Of a stretch of DNA of 64,000 bases, positions 53,738-62,926 are shown in pieces. Positions within the stretch are counted from its first letter, which is position 1, and every line of letters starts with the position of its first letter. The position numbers were made by a program, and so were the translations under genes. Where the stretch lies: positions 620,001-684,000 of the forward strand of contig NZ_JAHRYQ010000001.1 of assembly GCF_020622065.1 (NCBI RefSeq), in the 5' to 3' direction. A model generated the notes under the pieces. That model worked only from the letters and a program-made list of their open reading frames with translations. It made no database searches and had not been told where the DNA came from. The DNA is from Geothrix sp. (GTDB lineage: Bacteria > Acidobacteriota > Holophagae > Holophagales > Holophagaceae).

Positions 53738-55624
53738 TCATGGAAGCGATGATGGCTTGACGGAGCGGAGTGGACGAGAATTCGGGTCACTCAAGATCCA
53801 CTCGCTGGATTCCTGAAGCACGACGATTCTTGTGTCATGGCCCGGCGAGTCGGGCCATGCATTCCCTGTTGCGAGAAACAGCGTTGCGTTTTCTCGAGGG
53901 AGCGACTTCAGGAATGAGCGGGCGCTTTCAGGCGAGATCTTGGGATGGGCATTTTCAAGAAGTTGATTGAGCGGAATTGGAGGGAACCGCTTCTCCTGAA
54001 TCAGCCATCTCCAGGACCTCCACCTTTCCTGGTTTGGAATCGAGTTCAGGGAATCGGGCGATCCCACGCCAGAGTCGATGCGAAGGGTGGAACCCGGGAC
54101 GGCGGATAACCGCATCCTTTCTGTGGATGTCCTGGGCATGTGCGGCAGGGAGAATAAGAGGAGGAGACCGGAATAAGCCATTAACATTCCACGGAAGACC
54201 GTGGCGGAATTGAATGAGGGATGAGTTGGTGCATGGCTGGTCTTCAACCATGCACCGGTCGAAGCCAACCAGCAGAGGGCAGGAATGGTGGCGGCGTAAA
54301 TTCTCATGTAGTCGGAATCCCAGGGCGGGGCAAAGGGAACGGAGAGGATGATTCCGGCGAGGTAAGCCAACAGCAGGGAGAATGTAACGGTGGAATGGGG
54401 CCGCCGCCATGTGAACAAGCCCCGGAGGGCGAGCAAGGTGACAAGCCGGCCCCCCAGAGAAATGGGCGCAAATGGATGAGGAGAATCCACGAAGCTGAAG
54501 GCTTGGGGGAGAAAACTCACCCAAGCCCTAAAAGCCCCTTTGATCAGGGAGAAGGGGTGAGTTCCGATTTGAGCCAGGGCCAGTTGGAACACAGTGACAG
54601 CTTGCCGTTGGGGTTCGACCGCGCCCAGCTCCGGGTGTTGAGTCAGAGCCAGCTGCCAATTCCCCCCATGAACAAGCCCGTAGAGCGTGAATGAGGCGTT
54701 CGAAAAGGCCAAGCCTGGGCGACCTCCAGATAGAATCAGGACGCCATAGTTCACGCAGAAGGACAAGACGATGGCGGTGCACCCCATTCCCAGGAGCGGC
54801 CAAGAAACCCGGTGACTATTCTGCGCGAAATATCGACTTCCCCAAACCAAGAGGGACGGCAGGACGAAAAAGGCCCCAGCCCGTGCATTCAAAGCGAGGC
54901 CTGTTGTGAATAGTCCAAGGGTAAACAACCGGATGGAGCGGTCGTGAACCGCCTCCACGATGGCCAGGAATCCGAACGCGCCTAACAGCAGCCCGAGATG
55001 TTCCGTGGTGGTGGTTCCAATGAAGCGGCGAAAGAACAACCACAGGAGCATTCCGAATACGGAGGCGCTGAAGGTGTCTCGGCTTCTCTTCAGCAGGCCC
55101 CAAGTGACACATCCGATAGAGCAGGATACTAGAAGTGTCTGAAGCCATAGCGTCCAACGCAGATGGTTCCCTGTGACTTTCAAGAGACCTGCGAGGAAGG
55201 CCGCGTACAGAGGGCGTCTGGAAGAGAAAGCCGTGATTGGTTCGCCGACCAGGATCCGCTGAGCGTCACTGAAGTACCCGGCAGCATCGGAATAGGGGAA
55301 GAGGCCCGCCAGGGTGAATCCGTCGGAAAGGCCACTGTGCCAAAGGGCCAGAAGGGTGACGGTGCCAAGACCTGCGAACCCCACCATCAATCCCGGGAGG
55401 ATCCAGGGGCGCGGCAGGCGCGTCGCCAGGAGACATCCGCAGAGGGAGATCAGGCCGGAACTTGCCCAGTGCCATTTGAGGTCGGCCCCTAGCACCGGCA
55501 TGTAGGCGCAAAAAAGGAGGATGGCCAATCCTGCAAACACTTTCCCGTGAAGGGTTCCGCCAATTCGGGCCTGGCGGAGCCGTGAGGAGGCTTTGAACAG
55601 AAAATGCCTGCCTTGGACGCCCAT
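53738..55624 (-). CDS. Integral-membrane glycosyltransferase-like protein (GT-C/ArnT-PMT type)
   Basis: 628-aa protein with about 12 membrane helices and a long C-terminal soluble part. A conserved acidic loop after the first helices (PYSDAAGYFSDAQ) and the general plan match GT-C enzymes that use polyprenyl-linked sugar donors in the periplasm. The exact family is not certain. ATG 55624. Base composition is more AT-rich than the flanking glycosyltransferases, which suggests separate acquisition. First gene of the minus-strand series ending at 51530; it may use the sugar phospholipid made by the GT2 fusion. Confidence 0.72.
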   Translation of the reverse strand: MGVQGRHFLFKASSRLRQARIGGTLHGKVFAGLAILLFCAYMPVLGADLKWHWASSGLISLCGCLLATRLPRPWILPGLMVGFAGLGTVTLLALWHSGLSDGFTLAGLFPYSDAAGYFSDAQRILVGEPITAFSSRRPLYAAFLAGLLKVTGNHLRWTLWLQTLLVSCSIGCVTWGLLKRSRDTFSASVFGMLLWLFFRRFIGTTTTEHLGLLLGAFGFLAIVEAVHDRSIRLFTLGLFTTGLALNARAGAFFVLPSLLVWGSRYFAQNSHRVSWPLLGMGCTAIVLSFCVNYGVLILSGGRPGLAFSNASFTLYGLVHGGNWQLALTQHPELGAVEPQRQAVTVFQLALAQIGTHPFSLIKGAFRAWVSFLPQAFSFVDSPHPFAPISLGGRLVTLLALRGLFTWRRPHSTVTFSLLLAYLAGIILSVPFAPPWDSDYMRIYAATIPALCWLASTGAWLKTSHAPTHPSFNSATVFRGMLMAYSGLLLLFSLPHMPRTSTERMRLSAVPGSTLRIDSGVGSPDSLNSIPNQERWRSWRWLIQEKRFPPIPLNQLLENAHPKISPESARSFLKSLPRENATLFLATGNAWPDSPGHDTRIVVLQESSEWILSDPNSRPLRSVKPSSLP

Positions 55625-55711
55625 GGACTTCAACAAATGGCCGCCTCATGAATTCGATCGATGGGTGAAGGAAAATCTGGATTGCGTCAGTTAACTTAGG
55701 TGGCTGGGGCT

Positions 55712-55725
55712 CGATAACTTTATCG
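55712..55725. promoter_or_regulatory. 14-bp palindrome upstream of asnB
   Basis: CGATAACTTTATCG is a perfect inverted repeat (6-bp arms, 2-bp centre) in the 165-bp divergent gap between the membrane glycosyltransferase and asnB. A regulator site is possible; no family is indicated. Confidence 0.3.
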
Positions 55726-55789
55726 GGTCCTTCATCTGCTGGGCTATTCACAAATGCCGGGTGCAAACTGGAAACCTTGAAGGAATCGT

Positions 55790-57721
55790 ATGTGTGGACT
55801 GACGGGGTATTGGGATGTGAAGGGCCGCCATACCTCGAAGGCGTCGCTCGACATCCTTGCGGGCATGACCGGTTCCCTCCAGCACCGCGGACCTGATGAC
55901 GAGGGTCACTGGCAGGATCCCGAGGCCGGTGTCGGTCTTGGGTTCCGCAGGCTCTCCATCTTGGACCTCAGTCCCGAAGGACACCAACCCATGCAGGCCC
56001 ACTCAGGTCGCCATGCCATGGTCTTCAATGGTGAAATCTACAATTTCCAGGAGCTTCGCGCCGAACTTGGAGGCTCCTGGCGAGGCCACTCCGACAGCGA
56101 AGTTGTCCTGGAGGCGATCGAGCATTGGGGGTTAGAAACAGCATTGACGCGGTTCAACGGCATGTTCGCCATGGCGTTGTGGGACAAGAACGCTCGGGTG
56201 CTGAATCTCGCCAGGGACTCCTTCGGCAAAAAACCCCTCTATTACGGGTGGGGAGACGGGGTCTTCCTTTTCGGCTCGGAACTGAAGGCCCTGCGAAGAC
56301 ACCCAGCCTTCTGCCTCGACCTGGACCGCGAGGCCATGGCAGCCTTCCTGCGCTTTGGCTACATCCCCGGACCCGCCACCGTCTACTGTGGAATTCGGAA
56401 GCTGCCGCCGGGGACTTTCCTACGGCTGGGCGTTCCCGTGCCTGGCCAACTGCCTGGACCGGAGGTGTACTGGGATTCGAGGGTAGAGGCTTTCCGAGCC
56501 CGGGAGCAGGGGTTCGGGGGAAGTTTCCAGGAAGCCACAGATGAATTGGAAGCGCTATTGCTCGACGCCACCCGGAGGCGCTGCGTGGCAGATGTCCCCT
56601 TGGGCGCCTTTCTATCGGGGGGGATCGATTCCAGCCTGGTGACGGCCCTGATGCAGCAAGGAAGCCACTCCCCAGCACGCACCTTCACCATCGGATTCGA
56701 AGAACGCGACTTCGACGAGGCACCCTACGCCAAGGCGGTCGCCCACCATCTGGGGACCGAGCACACGGAGCTCTACCTCGCTTCCTCGGAAGCCCGAGAG
56801 GTGATTCCGCTGCTCCCGACCGTGTACGACGAGCCCTTTGCGGACCCCTCCCAAATCCCGACTTTCCTGTTGTCCCGCATGACGCGTCAGCATGTGACGG
56901 TGGCGCTTTCCGGAGACGGGGGGGACGAACTCTTCGGGGGGTACGATCGGTACCGAGTGGGCCAGATGCTGATGGGCCGGTTTCAGAAGCTGCCGCAAAG
57001 CCTCCGCCGGATGACAGCCTGGGCATGTGGTCAGATCCCGGGCCCCGGGTGGGACCGAACCATGGGCGCGCTCCTGGGGCCCAGGTGGTCCTCGTCCCGT
57101 TTCCAAAAACTTGGGCGCCTCATGCTCCCCGAGGGAAGCCAGGCCGTCTATCGGGACATGATGTCCTACTGGCAGGCACCCGAGCAGCTCCTGTCCCTGC
57201 CATCGAACCCCGGCGCCCCCGCCTGGAGGCAGGATTCCCTTCCTGCGGACTGGGAGCCCGTCTCCCGGATGATGCTGACGGACACGCTCACCTACCTCGT
57301 GGACGACATCCTCGTGAAGGTTGACCGGGCGAGCATGGCCAACAGCCTGGAAGTACGGAATCCCCTTCTGGACAAGCGCGTGTTCACCTTCGCATGGAGG
57401 CTGCCCCTGGCGTTCAAATTGGACGGGGGCCAGGGAAAGCAGGTTCTCAAGGAGATTCTGCACCGGCATGTGCCTCGGGAGCTCGTGGAGCGAAAAAAGA
57501 TGGGGTTCGGCGTGCCGCTTGGGGCTTGGCTCAGAGGACCCCTCAGGCCCTGGGCGGAGGCCCTGCTCCGCCCAGATCGCCTGGCGGAAGCCGGTATTGC
57601 CCGGCAAGCCGTGGATTCCGCCTGGCAGGGCTTCTGCCATCGAGGGGAACCGAACCAGGATCGGCTTTGGCCCCTCCTTGTGTTGCTTCAGTGGATGGAA
57701 TCCCAGGGGGTGGGCCATTGA
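55790..57721 (+). CDS. asnB: Asparagine synthase (glutamine-hydrolysing)
   Basis: 643-aa enzyme that transfers ammonia from glutamine to an acceptor acid using ATP. N-terminal class II glutaminase: Cys2 nucleophile in MCGLTGYWD, GEIYNFQELRAEL and RGPDDEGHW. C-terminal synthetase: the ATP pyrophosphatase loop FLSGGIDSSLV and SGDGGDELFGGYDRY. ATG 55790 with AAGGA upstream. It lies among glycan genes, where AsnB-like proteins often amidate uronic acids or amino sugars; hence asparagine itself may not be the product. A glycosyltransferase gene follows after 61 bp. Confidence 0.92.
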   Translation: MCGLTGYWDVKGRHTSKASLDILAGMTGSLQHRGPDDEGHWQDPEAGVGLGFRRLSILDLSPEGHQPMQAHSGRHAMVFNGEIYNFQELRAELGGSWRGHSDSEVVLEAIEHWGLETALTRFNGMFAMALWDKNARVLNLARDSFGKKPLYYGWGDGVFLFGSELKALRRHPAFCLDLDREAMAAFLRFGYIPGPATVYCGIRKLPPGTFLRLGVPVPGQLPGPEVYWDSRVEAFRAREQGFGGSFQEATDELEALLLDATRRRCVADVPLGAFLSGGIDSSLVTALMQQGSHSPARTFTIGFEERDFDEAPYAKAVAHHLGTEHTELYLASSEAREVIPLLPTVYDEPFADPSQIPTFLLSRMTRQHVTVALSGDGGDELFGGYDRYRVGQMLMGRFQKLPQSLRRMTAWACGQIPGPGWDRTMGALLGPRWSSSRFQKLGRLMLPEGSQAVYRDMMSYWQAPEQLLSLPSNPGAPAWRQDSLPADWEPVSRMMLTDTLTYLVDDILVKVDRASMANSLEVRNPLLDKRVFTFAWRLPLAFKLDGGQGKQVLKEILHRHVPRELVERKKMGFGVPLGAWLRGPLRPWAEALLRPDRLAEAGIARQAVDSAWQGFCHRGEPNQDRLWPLLVLLQWMESQGVGH

Positions 57722-57782
57722 ACCGGGTTCCCGTTTCTTCTGCCACTCTGGGCCGCCTGGTCGCGGCCTTCCCCGGCCATCC

Positions 57783-59018
57783 ATGAATACGCCATCGGAT
57801 GCCCGGCCGACTTCCGTTGTTGGGGGAACGGAGGGAAGCGCCTCCGCTACCCCCAGGCTTATTCTGTTCACCCATGCCATCACCAGTGGCGGGGCGGAGC
57901 GGGTGCTGACCACCCTGGCCAATGCGTGGGCGGCCAAGGGCTGGAGTGTCACCCTGGTGACCCTGGACGATGGCCAGGTCCCCCCGTTTTATCCCGTCGA
58001 TCCCCTCGTCCGCCAAGTCAAGTTGGCTGTCTCCCGGCGGTCCGCCGCAGGTCAGGCCTTGGTGGAGGCAGGCGCGGACCGGGGTGTCCTTCGATGGTTG
58101 ATGCGAACCAAGCTGGCCACTCTCTGGAACCTGTCCCGGCGGGCGCTGAGGGTCCGTCGGGGGCTGGTGGACCTTGATCCCGATCTGGTGATCAGTTTCA
58201 TCGACCAGATCAACATCCTGACCCTTGTGGCACTGGCCGGAACCGGGATCCCCGTGATCGTCTCCGAACGAATCGACCCAGCCCATCACCGAATTGGCTG
58301 GGCTTGGAATGCCCTGAGGGTCATGACCTACCCCTGGGCGGATCGGCTCGTGGTTCAGGGCGAGGGGATCCAAAGGCAATTTCATGGCCGCGTTCGTCGA
58401 CGATCCCGTGTGATTCCAAACCCCGTCATCTGCGCGCCCGTTCCCGCCGTACCCGCAGACCTGACACGGACAGACCGAACCCTGGTGGCGGTGGGACGGC
58501 TCGTCCCGCAGAAGGGGTTCGACATGTTGCTCAAGGCCTTTGCCCGTCTGGCCCCCGAGCATCCGGATTGGAAGCTGGTGATCTGGGGTGAAGGGCCTGA
58601 GCGCCCAGTCCTTGAGCAGCTTCGGAGGGAACTCGGCCTTGAGGGGTGCAGCACCCTCCCGGGCAATCACCCGAGGATCTATGAAGCCTTGGCCGAATCC
58701 GATCTGTTCGTGCTGTCCTCCCGCTTCGAAGGATTCCCCAACGCCCTCTGCGAGGCCATGGCCACAGGTCTTCCGGTGGTGTCCTTCGATTGCCCCAGCG
58801 GCCCGGCCCAGATCATCCGGCCAGGCCTGGACGGCTTCTTGATCCCCTTGGGCAATCAGGAAGCGCTGACGCAGGCCCTCAGCAGGCTCATGGCAGATGC
58901 TTCGTTACGGGCTTCCATGGGGGAGAGGGCCCGAGAGGTCGTTGATCGGTTCAGCCTGGGAAAGGTTCTCGGATTGTGGGAAGCCTGCATCGCCGAGGTT
59001 TGGCCACCGAAACGGTGA
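57783..59018 (+). CDS. Glycosyltransferase, GT4 (GT-B fold)
   Basis: 411-aa transferase beginning at ATG 57783. After a 25-residue variable N-terminus comes the GT4 fold (ILFTHAITSGGAERVLTTLANAW), then a donor domain with VAVGRLVPQKGFDMLLKAF, WGEGPERPVLEQL and the retaining motif SRFEGFPNALCEAMATGLPVV. It resembles GalNAc- and other amino-sugar transferases of this family, but the donor cannot be told. It ends back-to-back with the convergent methyltransferase (TGATCA). Confidence 0.9.
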   Translation: MNTPSDARPTSVVGGTEGSASATPRLILFTHAITSGGAERVLTTLANAWAAKGWSVTLVTLDDGQVPPFYPVDPLVRQVKLAVSRRSAAGQALVEAGADRGVLRWLMRTKLATLWNLSRRALRVRRGLVDLDPDLVISFIDQINILTLVALAGTGIPVIVSERIDPAHHRIGWAWNALRVMTYPWADRLVVQGEGIQRQFHGRVRRRSRVIPNPVICAPVPAVPADLTRTDRTLVAVGRLVPQKGFDMLLKAFARLAPEHPDWKLVIWGEGPERPVLEQLRRELGLEGCSTLPGNHPRIYEALAESDLFVLSSRFEGFPNALCEAMATGLPVVSFDCPSGPAQIIRPGLDGFLIPLGNQEALTQALSRLMADASLRASMGERAREVVDRFSLGKVLGLWEACIAEVWPPKR

Positions 59019-59915
59019 TCAACGCCGCTGCCCCAGCCAGAACAGGTGGGGTCCCGAACCCACTCTCCGGGCGAAGGCCAAGCCCCCCTTGGGCCGCCCG
59101 GGCAGGTGTAGGGCATCGCCCGAGGCGGCCCCAGCGCGAAGAAGCGTCTTCAAGATGTAACGCGGACTCCATTCCAAGGGGCCCCTTAGGAGAGGTTCCT
59201 GGAAACGGGCGAAATCCGTCGCCTCGCAGGCCAAGGTGGAGAACCCCTCTCGTTCCATCAGCTCCGTCAGAGAAGCCTTGGTGAATTGCGAGAGATGCTG
59301 GTACCGATGGAAGACGCTGCCACATTCAGGACAGAACACCTGGGCTCGGGCGAGATCTTCGGCGTGGGGAGTCGTGATGAACAGCCTCCCGCTTCCTGGT
59401 TTCAGCATCCGGCACAGCCTCTGCAGGATGGACGGGAGGCCGGGGGGCAGCAGGTGCTCAATGGTCTCCACGCAGATCACGAGGTCGAGGAGCCCCTCCC
59501 GCTCGTCGGAGAAAACGGGATCGATGACGCGAGCCCCGCGCCAGAGGGGGTGTTCCCCAAGGCGCTGGTTGGCCGCAGCCACAGTGGCCTCCGACAGGTC
59601 CGCGCCTTCACAGCCCACGCCCATGGCGAGTAGCCGCTCCACCAGGTAACCGGGACCACAGCCATAGTCGAGTACGCGTCCTGCCAGGGGCGTCAGAGCT
59701 TTGAGAACCCCCACGATGCCGGTTCCGGATTGATAGCTGAAGTAGTCTTCCTGCCAACTCTCCCGCGTGGCCGCGAAATCCCAGAAGCGGCGGATGGTCT
59801 CTTCATCCCATTCCAGCTGGTGAACATCGCGATCCGGCACCGGTCCCCTCTCGAAGGGATGACTATAGCGCGGCCATGGAGGGGCAACGCATGGAGGTTG
59901 GAATGTCGGAGTCAC
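59019..59915 (-). CDS. Class I SAM-dependent methyltransferase
   Basis: 298-aa methyltransferase with motif I GRVLDYGCGPGYLVERL, motif II CEGADLSEATV, and motif IV LVICVETIEHLLPP. A CPEC pair (FCPECGSVFHRYQHLS) lies after the catalytic core; it may bind metal but has only two cysteines. The GTG start at 59915 overlaps the preceding stop as GTGA, so its translation is coupled. This type of enzyme is found with polysaccharide genes and may methylate sugars. Confidence 0.85.
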   Translation of the reverse strand: MTPTFQPPCVAPPWPRYSHPFERGPVPDRDVHQLEWDEETIRRFWDFAATRESWQEDYFSYQSGTGIVGVLKALTPLAGRVLDYGCGPGYLVERLLAMGVGCEGADLSEATVAAANQRLGEHPLWRGARVIDPVFSDEREGLLDLVICVETIEHLLPPGLPSILQRLCRMLKPGSGRLFITTPHAEDLARAQVFCPECGSVFHRYQHLSQFTKASLTELMEREGFSTLACEATDFARFQEPLLRGPLEWSPRYILKTLLRAGAASGDALHLPGRPKGGLAFARRVGSGPHLFWLGQRR

Positions 59916-60898
59916 GCTCCAGGCGGGAGCTTCCGCGCCACCAGGAAGAATCCAGTCACACTCAGATCCGCAGGAGGAACGCCCTCGAATTCCGAAGCGA
60001 AGTATTCCTTGCGGGAAGCGACGACAGCCAGCGCGCGATGTCGGAGGTCGCTTGGAATCGCCTCGTAGGGCATGTGGGGGTCGATGTCTCCCACGCCAGC
60101 CAGGCGGGTGATCAATAGATCGACCTCCAGGGGCAGCGAGGTCAAGGTCGACCGGTATCGGTGAAGCAGGACCCGGTTCGGGCGGCCGCTGGCCCGCGAC
60201 ATCCGGCGGTGGATTCGGCCCGGGGTTTCAAGCCACTTCAACTCGCCATGGTGATCGGAGAACATGCCATGGTCCCGGAGATCCACTTTGTGGAGGAGAA
60301 GCCCCCCTGGGCGAAGCGCCTCAGTCATTCGCCTGAGCGCAAGCAGGGGGTCCCGGACATGCTCGAGGACCGCCCTGGACAAGATCAGGTCGTACTCCTG
60401 GCCTTCATGAAAAAAGGACTCGGCGCTGGCCGCTTCGCCGTAGTGCCGCTGGATGCCAGGGAAGGTGCCTTCATCCTGGAGGCAGGCCCCCTTTAGGATT
60501 CGCGCCACCCCGGGATGATGCTCCGCCAACTGCCGGTAGATTTCGGCCTGTCGCTCCGGATCCCGGCGCGCATAGAAGCGATCCACCAGGTCGACCGACT
60601 GGCAGCCCCCCTCCAGGAGAAGAAGCCCGACTCCGCAGTTGTCGCCGGGGCCGACTTCTGCGGCCTTTCCTCGGAGGGACGCTCCGCCGGAATACCGAGC
60701 GTAATCCGAGAGGAGCCCCTGGATGTAGTCGAGCGATTCAGGTGGCTCCAGTGACTCATGCAAGGTCCCTGAATGCGAGACGATGTTGCCCCATCTGAAG
60801 CGCAAGCCAGCCAAGCAATCGGTCCAGAGGTAGTAGAAGGCCGTCAGGGCGTAGCTCTGCTTGACCAGGCGGGCCAGCGCTGACCGGAGGCTTTTCAA
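59912..60898 (-). CDS. SAM-dependent methyltransferase-like protein
   Basis: 328-aa protein. A class I methyltransferase core is seen: AEVGPGDNCGVGLLLLEGG as motif I, VDLVDRFYARRDPE as motif II, and YDLILSRAVLEHVRDPLLAL as motif IV, then LRPGGLLLHKVDLRDHG. The first 70 residues form an extra N-terminal region (SALARLVKQSYALTAFYYLW). I start at TTG 60898, which overlaps the TPR gene stop as TTGA and has GGAG upstream; longer starts run into that gene. It is followed by a second methyltransferase through GTGA. Confidence 0.82.
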   Translation of the reverse strand: MKSLRSALARLVKQSYALTAFYYLWTDCLAGLRFRWGNIVSHSGTLHESLEPPESLDYIQGLLSDYARYSGGASLRGKAAEVGPGDNCGVGLLLLEGGCQSVDLVDRFYARRDPERQAEIYRQLAEHHPGVARILKGACLQDEGTFPGIQRHYGEAASAESFFHEGQEYDLILSRAVLEHVRDPLLALRRMTEALRPGGLLLHKVDLRDHGMFSDHHGELKWLETPGRIHRRMSRASGRPNRVLLHRYRSTLTSLPLEVDLLITRLAGVGDIDPHMPYEAIPSDLRHRALAVVASRKEYFASEFEGVPPADLSVTGFFLVARKLPPGA

Positions 60899-61977
60899 AG
60901 GCTCTCCACCAACTCCCTCGCCCCCCGGTGCTTCGGGTCGAGCTTGAGGGCTTCCTGGGCGGCTCTGCGCGCTTCTTCTTGGCGCCCGAGGGCCCGCAGG
61001 ATCTGGCCTTTGCGCCACCAGGCGCCGGGGTAGCCGGAGGAGCCGCCTTCGAGGGGTTCGCGGAGCACTTGATCGAGGGCGGCGAGACCCTCCTGGCGGT
61101 GCAGGCCGCTGACGGCGGCGACCTTGCCGAGCTGTAGCCGCAGCAGGCTGGGAGCGTCCACCTGGGTGAGGTGCGCCTGGGCGGTCCTCCAGGCGGCCTC
61201 GGGGTTGCCGCCGTGCAGGTAGGCCTCGCTGACGGCGGCCACGCCGCGGGCGCGGGTGTGCACGCCGGGGAGCAGGCGAGGGGCCTCGGCCAGCAGGCGG
61301 GCGTTCTTCCCGGCCTCACCCAGGGCCTTCTTGGCGGGGCGGCGGTCCAGGGCATCCAGCCACTGGCCCACCACTTCGGGATCCTGCGGGGCCTGGGCCA
61401 GGGCGCGCTGGAAGTAGGGCTCGGCCTCGCGCCACTTGTCCTCCTCCACGAGGATGAGGGCCTGCAGCAGGTCGCCCTGGGCGGGTGCCACGCGGCGCAG
61501 GCGCTCGGCGCATTGCAGGGCCTTGCGGGTGGAACCGCCCAGCAGGCCGGGCAGCATCTCGTAGGCCAGGCCGAGGCTCATCCAGGCCGGGGCCAGGGTG
61601 GGATCGGCCTCGGTGGCGGCGCGCAGGTCGTCCATGGCGCCGAGGGCGCCCCGCAGGCTGCCGAGGTCGCGCTGGCGGATGGCTTCGCCGGCGCGCGCCA
61701 GGCCCCGGGCCAGCAGGGCCTCCGCCAAGCCGGGTTTCAGGGAGACGGCCCGTTCCGCCGCGGCACGGGCTTCGGCGAAGCGCTGGAGGCTCGACAGGGC
61801 CTGGGATTTCGCCGCCCAGGCCCCAGCCTCGTTGGGATCCAGCCGAAGCCTGCCTTCAGCCTCGGCCAACACTTTGAGGTAGTGTCCCGCATCCAGGTCG
61901 GCGCGGAAGGCGGGGGCCGGGGTCGGGGCCAGAACAGTGAGGGCGGCGGGAACAAGGAGGAGCACGGGGACCTTCAA
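60895..61977 (-). CDS. Exported TPR-repeat protein
   Basis: 360-aa protein starting MKVPVLLLVPAALTVLAPTPAPAF, a signal peptide ending near residue 23. The rest is tetratricopeptide repeats: GAWAAKSQALSSLQRFAEARA, PAWMSLGLAYEML, GDLLQALILVEEDKWREAEPYFQRAL and GAWWRKGQILRALGRQEEARRAAQEAL fit the TPR pattern. Such proteins serve as protein-protein scaffolds in the periplasm. The gene is followed by two methyltransferases with overlapping ends, which is odd for an exported scaffold. Function unknown. Confidence 0.85.
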   Translation of the reverse strand: MKVPVLLLVPAALTVLAPTPAPAFRADLDAGHYLKVLAEAEGRLRLDPNEAGAWAAKSQALSSLQRFAEARAAAERAVSLKPGLAEALLARGLARAGEAIRQRDLGSLRGALGAMDDLRAATEADPTLAPAWMSLGLAYEMLPGLLGGSTRKALQCAERLRRVAPAQGDLLQALILVEEDKWREAEPYFQRALAQAPQDPEVVGQWLDALDRRPAKKALGEAGKNARLLAEAPRLLPGVHTRARGVAAVSEAYLHGGNPEAAWRTAQAHLTQVDAPSLLRLQLGKVAAVSGLHRQEGLAALDQVLREPLEGGSSGYPGAWWRKGQILRALGRQEEARRAAQEALKLDPKHRGARELVESL

Positions 61978-62050
61978 GATGGATGCGAGGACAGGATTAG
62001 CAGGATTGCTTGGAATGAGATACGGCCAGCCTGCATCCTGACTCCGGGTA

Positions 62051-62076
62051 TAGCGCAGGGACGCGGTTTTGCGCTA
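62051..62076. promoter_or_regulatory. Inverted repeat upstream of fabI
   Basis: TAGCGCA and TGCGCTA are perfect 7-bp arms with a 12-bp centre, 41 bp before the fabI ATG and between the divergent TPR gene and fabI. An operator for a lipid-synthesis regulator is possible; the sequence does not match the FapR consensus. Confidence 0.4.
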
Positions 62077-62116
62077 TCCTAAGTGCTTGTTCGGACACGA
62101 CTCCGGAGGAGATCGC

Positions 62117-62896
62117 ATGGTGACCAAGGGCGGGCTGTTGGAGGGCAAACGCGGTCTGATCATCGGCGTGGCCAACAAGCGGTCCATCGCCTGGGGCATC
62201 ACGCAGAAGGTCGCGGAGGCCGGGGCCCAGCTCTGCCTGACCTATCAGAACGAGCGGCTGGGCGAGAATGTCCGGGAGCTGGCGGCCGAGTTGAAGAATC
62301 CCATCCTGCTGCCCATGGATGTGGGCAGCGACAGCCAGATTGTCATGGCCTTCGACGAGATACGGAAGAAGTGGGGGAAGCTCGACTTCGTGGTGCATGC
62401 CGTGGCCTACGCGCCGCGCCAGGCTCTAGAGGGTCGCTTCGTAGAGACCAGCCGCGAGGACTTCCGCGTGGCCCACGACATCAGCGCCTACTCCCTGGCC
62501 GCCGTCTGCAATGCGGCCCAGCCCCTCATGGCCGAAGGCGGCTCCATCGTGACGCTGAGCTACCTGGGCGGCGAGCGGGTGGTGCCTGGCTACAATGTGA
62601 TGGGCGTGGCCAAGGCCGCCCTGGAATCCTGCGTCCGCTACCTGGCCGCCGACCTGGGCCCCCAGGGCATCCGCGTGAACGCCATCTCGGCGGGACCCAT
62701 CAAGACCCTGGCGTCCTCGGCCATCCCGGGCATCGGCTCCAAGCTCAAGCAGCACCGCTCCCACACGCCCCTGCAGCGGGACACCGACCAGCTGGAAGTG
62801 GGCGATGCCGGCGTCTTCCTGGTCAGCGACATGGGCCGTGGCATCACCGGCCAGGTGCTCTATGTCGATGGTGGCTTCAGCATCATGGCGGGGTGA
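62117..62896 (+). CDS. fabI: Enoyl-[acyl-carrier-protein] reductase (NADH)
   Basis: 259-aa SDR enzyme that completes each cycle of fatty-acid elongation by reducing trans-2-enoyl-ACP; in many bacteria it is the triclosan target. The FabI-type nucleotide loop is IIGVANKRSIAWGI, the active site is Tyr-x6-Lys (YNVMGVAK), and the C-terminus is VDGGFSIMAG. ATG 62117, with GGAGGAG just upstream. An inverted repeat lies in its upstream region. Other fatty-acid genes are not adjacent. Confidence 0.95.
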   Translation: MVTKGGLLEGKRGLIIGVANKRSIAWGITQKVAEAGAQLCLTYQNERLGENVRELAAELKNPILLPMDVGSDSQIVMAFDEIRKKWGKLDFVVHAVAYAPRQALEGRFVETSREDFRVAHDISAYSLAAVCNAAQPLMAEGGSIVTLSYLGGERVVPGYNVMGVAKAALESCVRYLAADLGPQGIRVNAISAGPIKTLASSAIPGIGSKLKQHRSHTPLQRDTDQLEVGDAGVFLVSDMGRGITGQVLYVDGGFSIMAG

Positions 62897-62926
62897 GCGC
62901 CGGCTGCCCGAAAGGCTTGGACAGGA

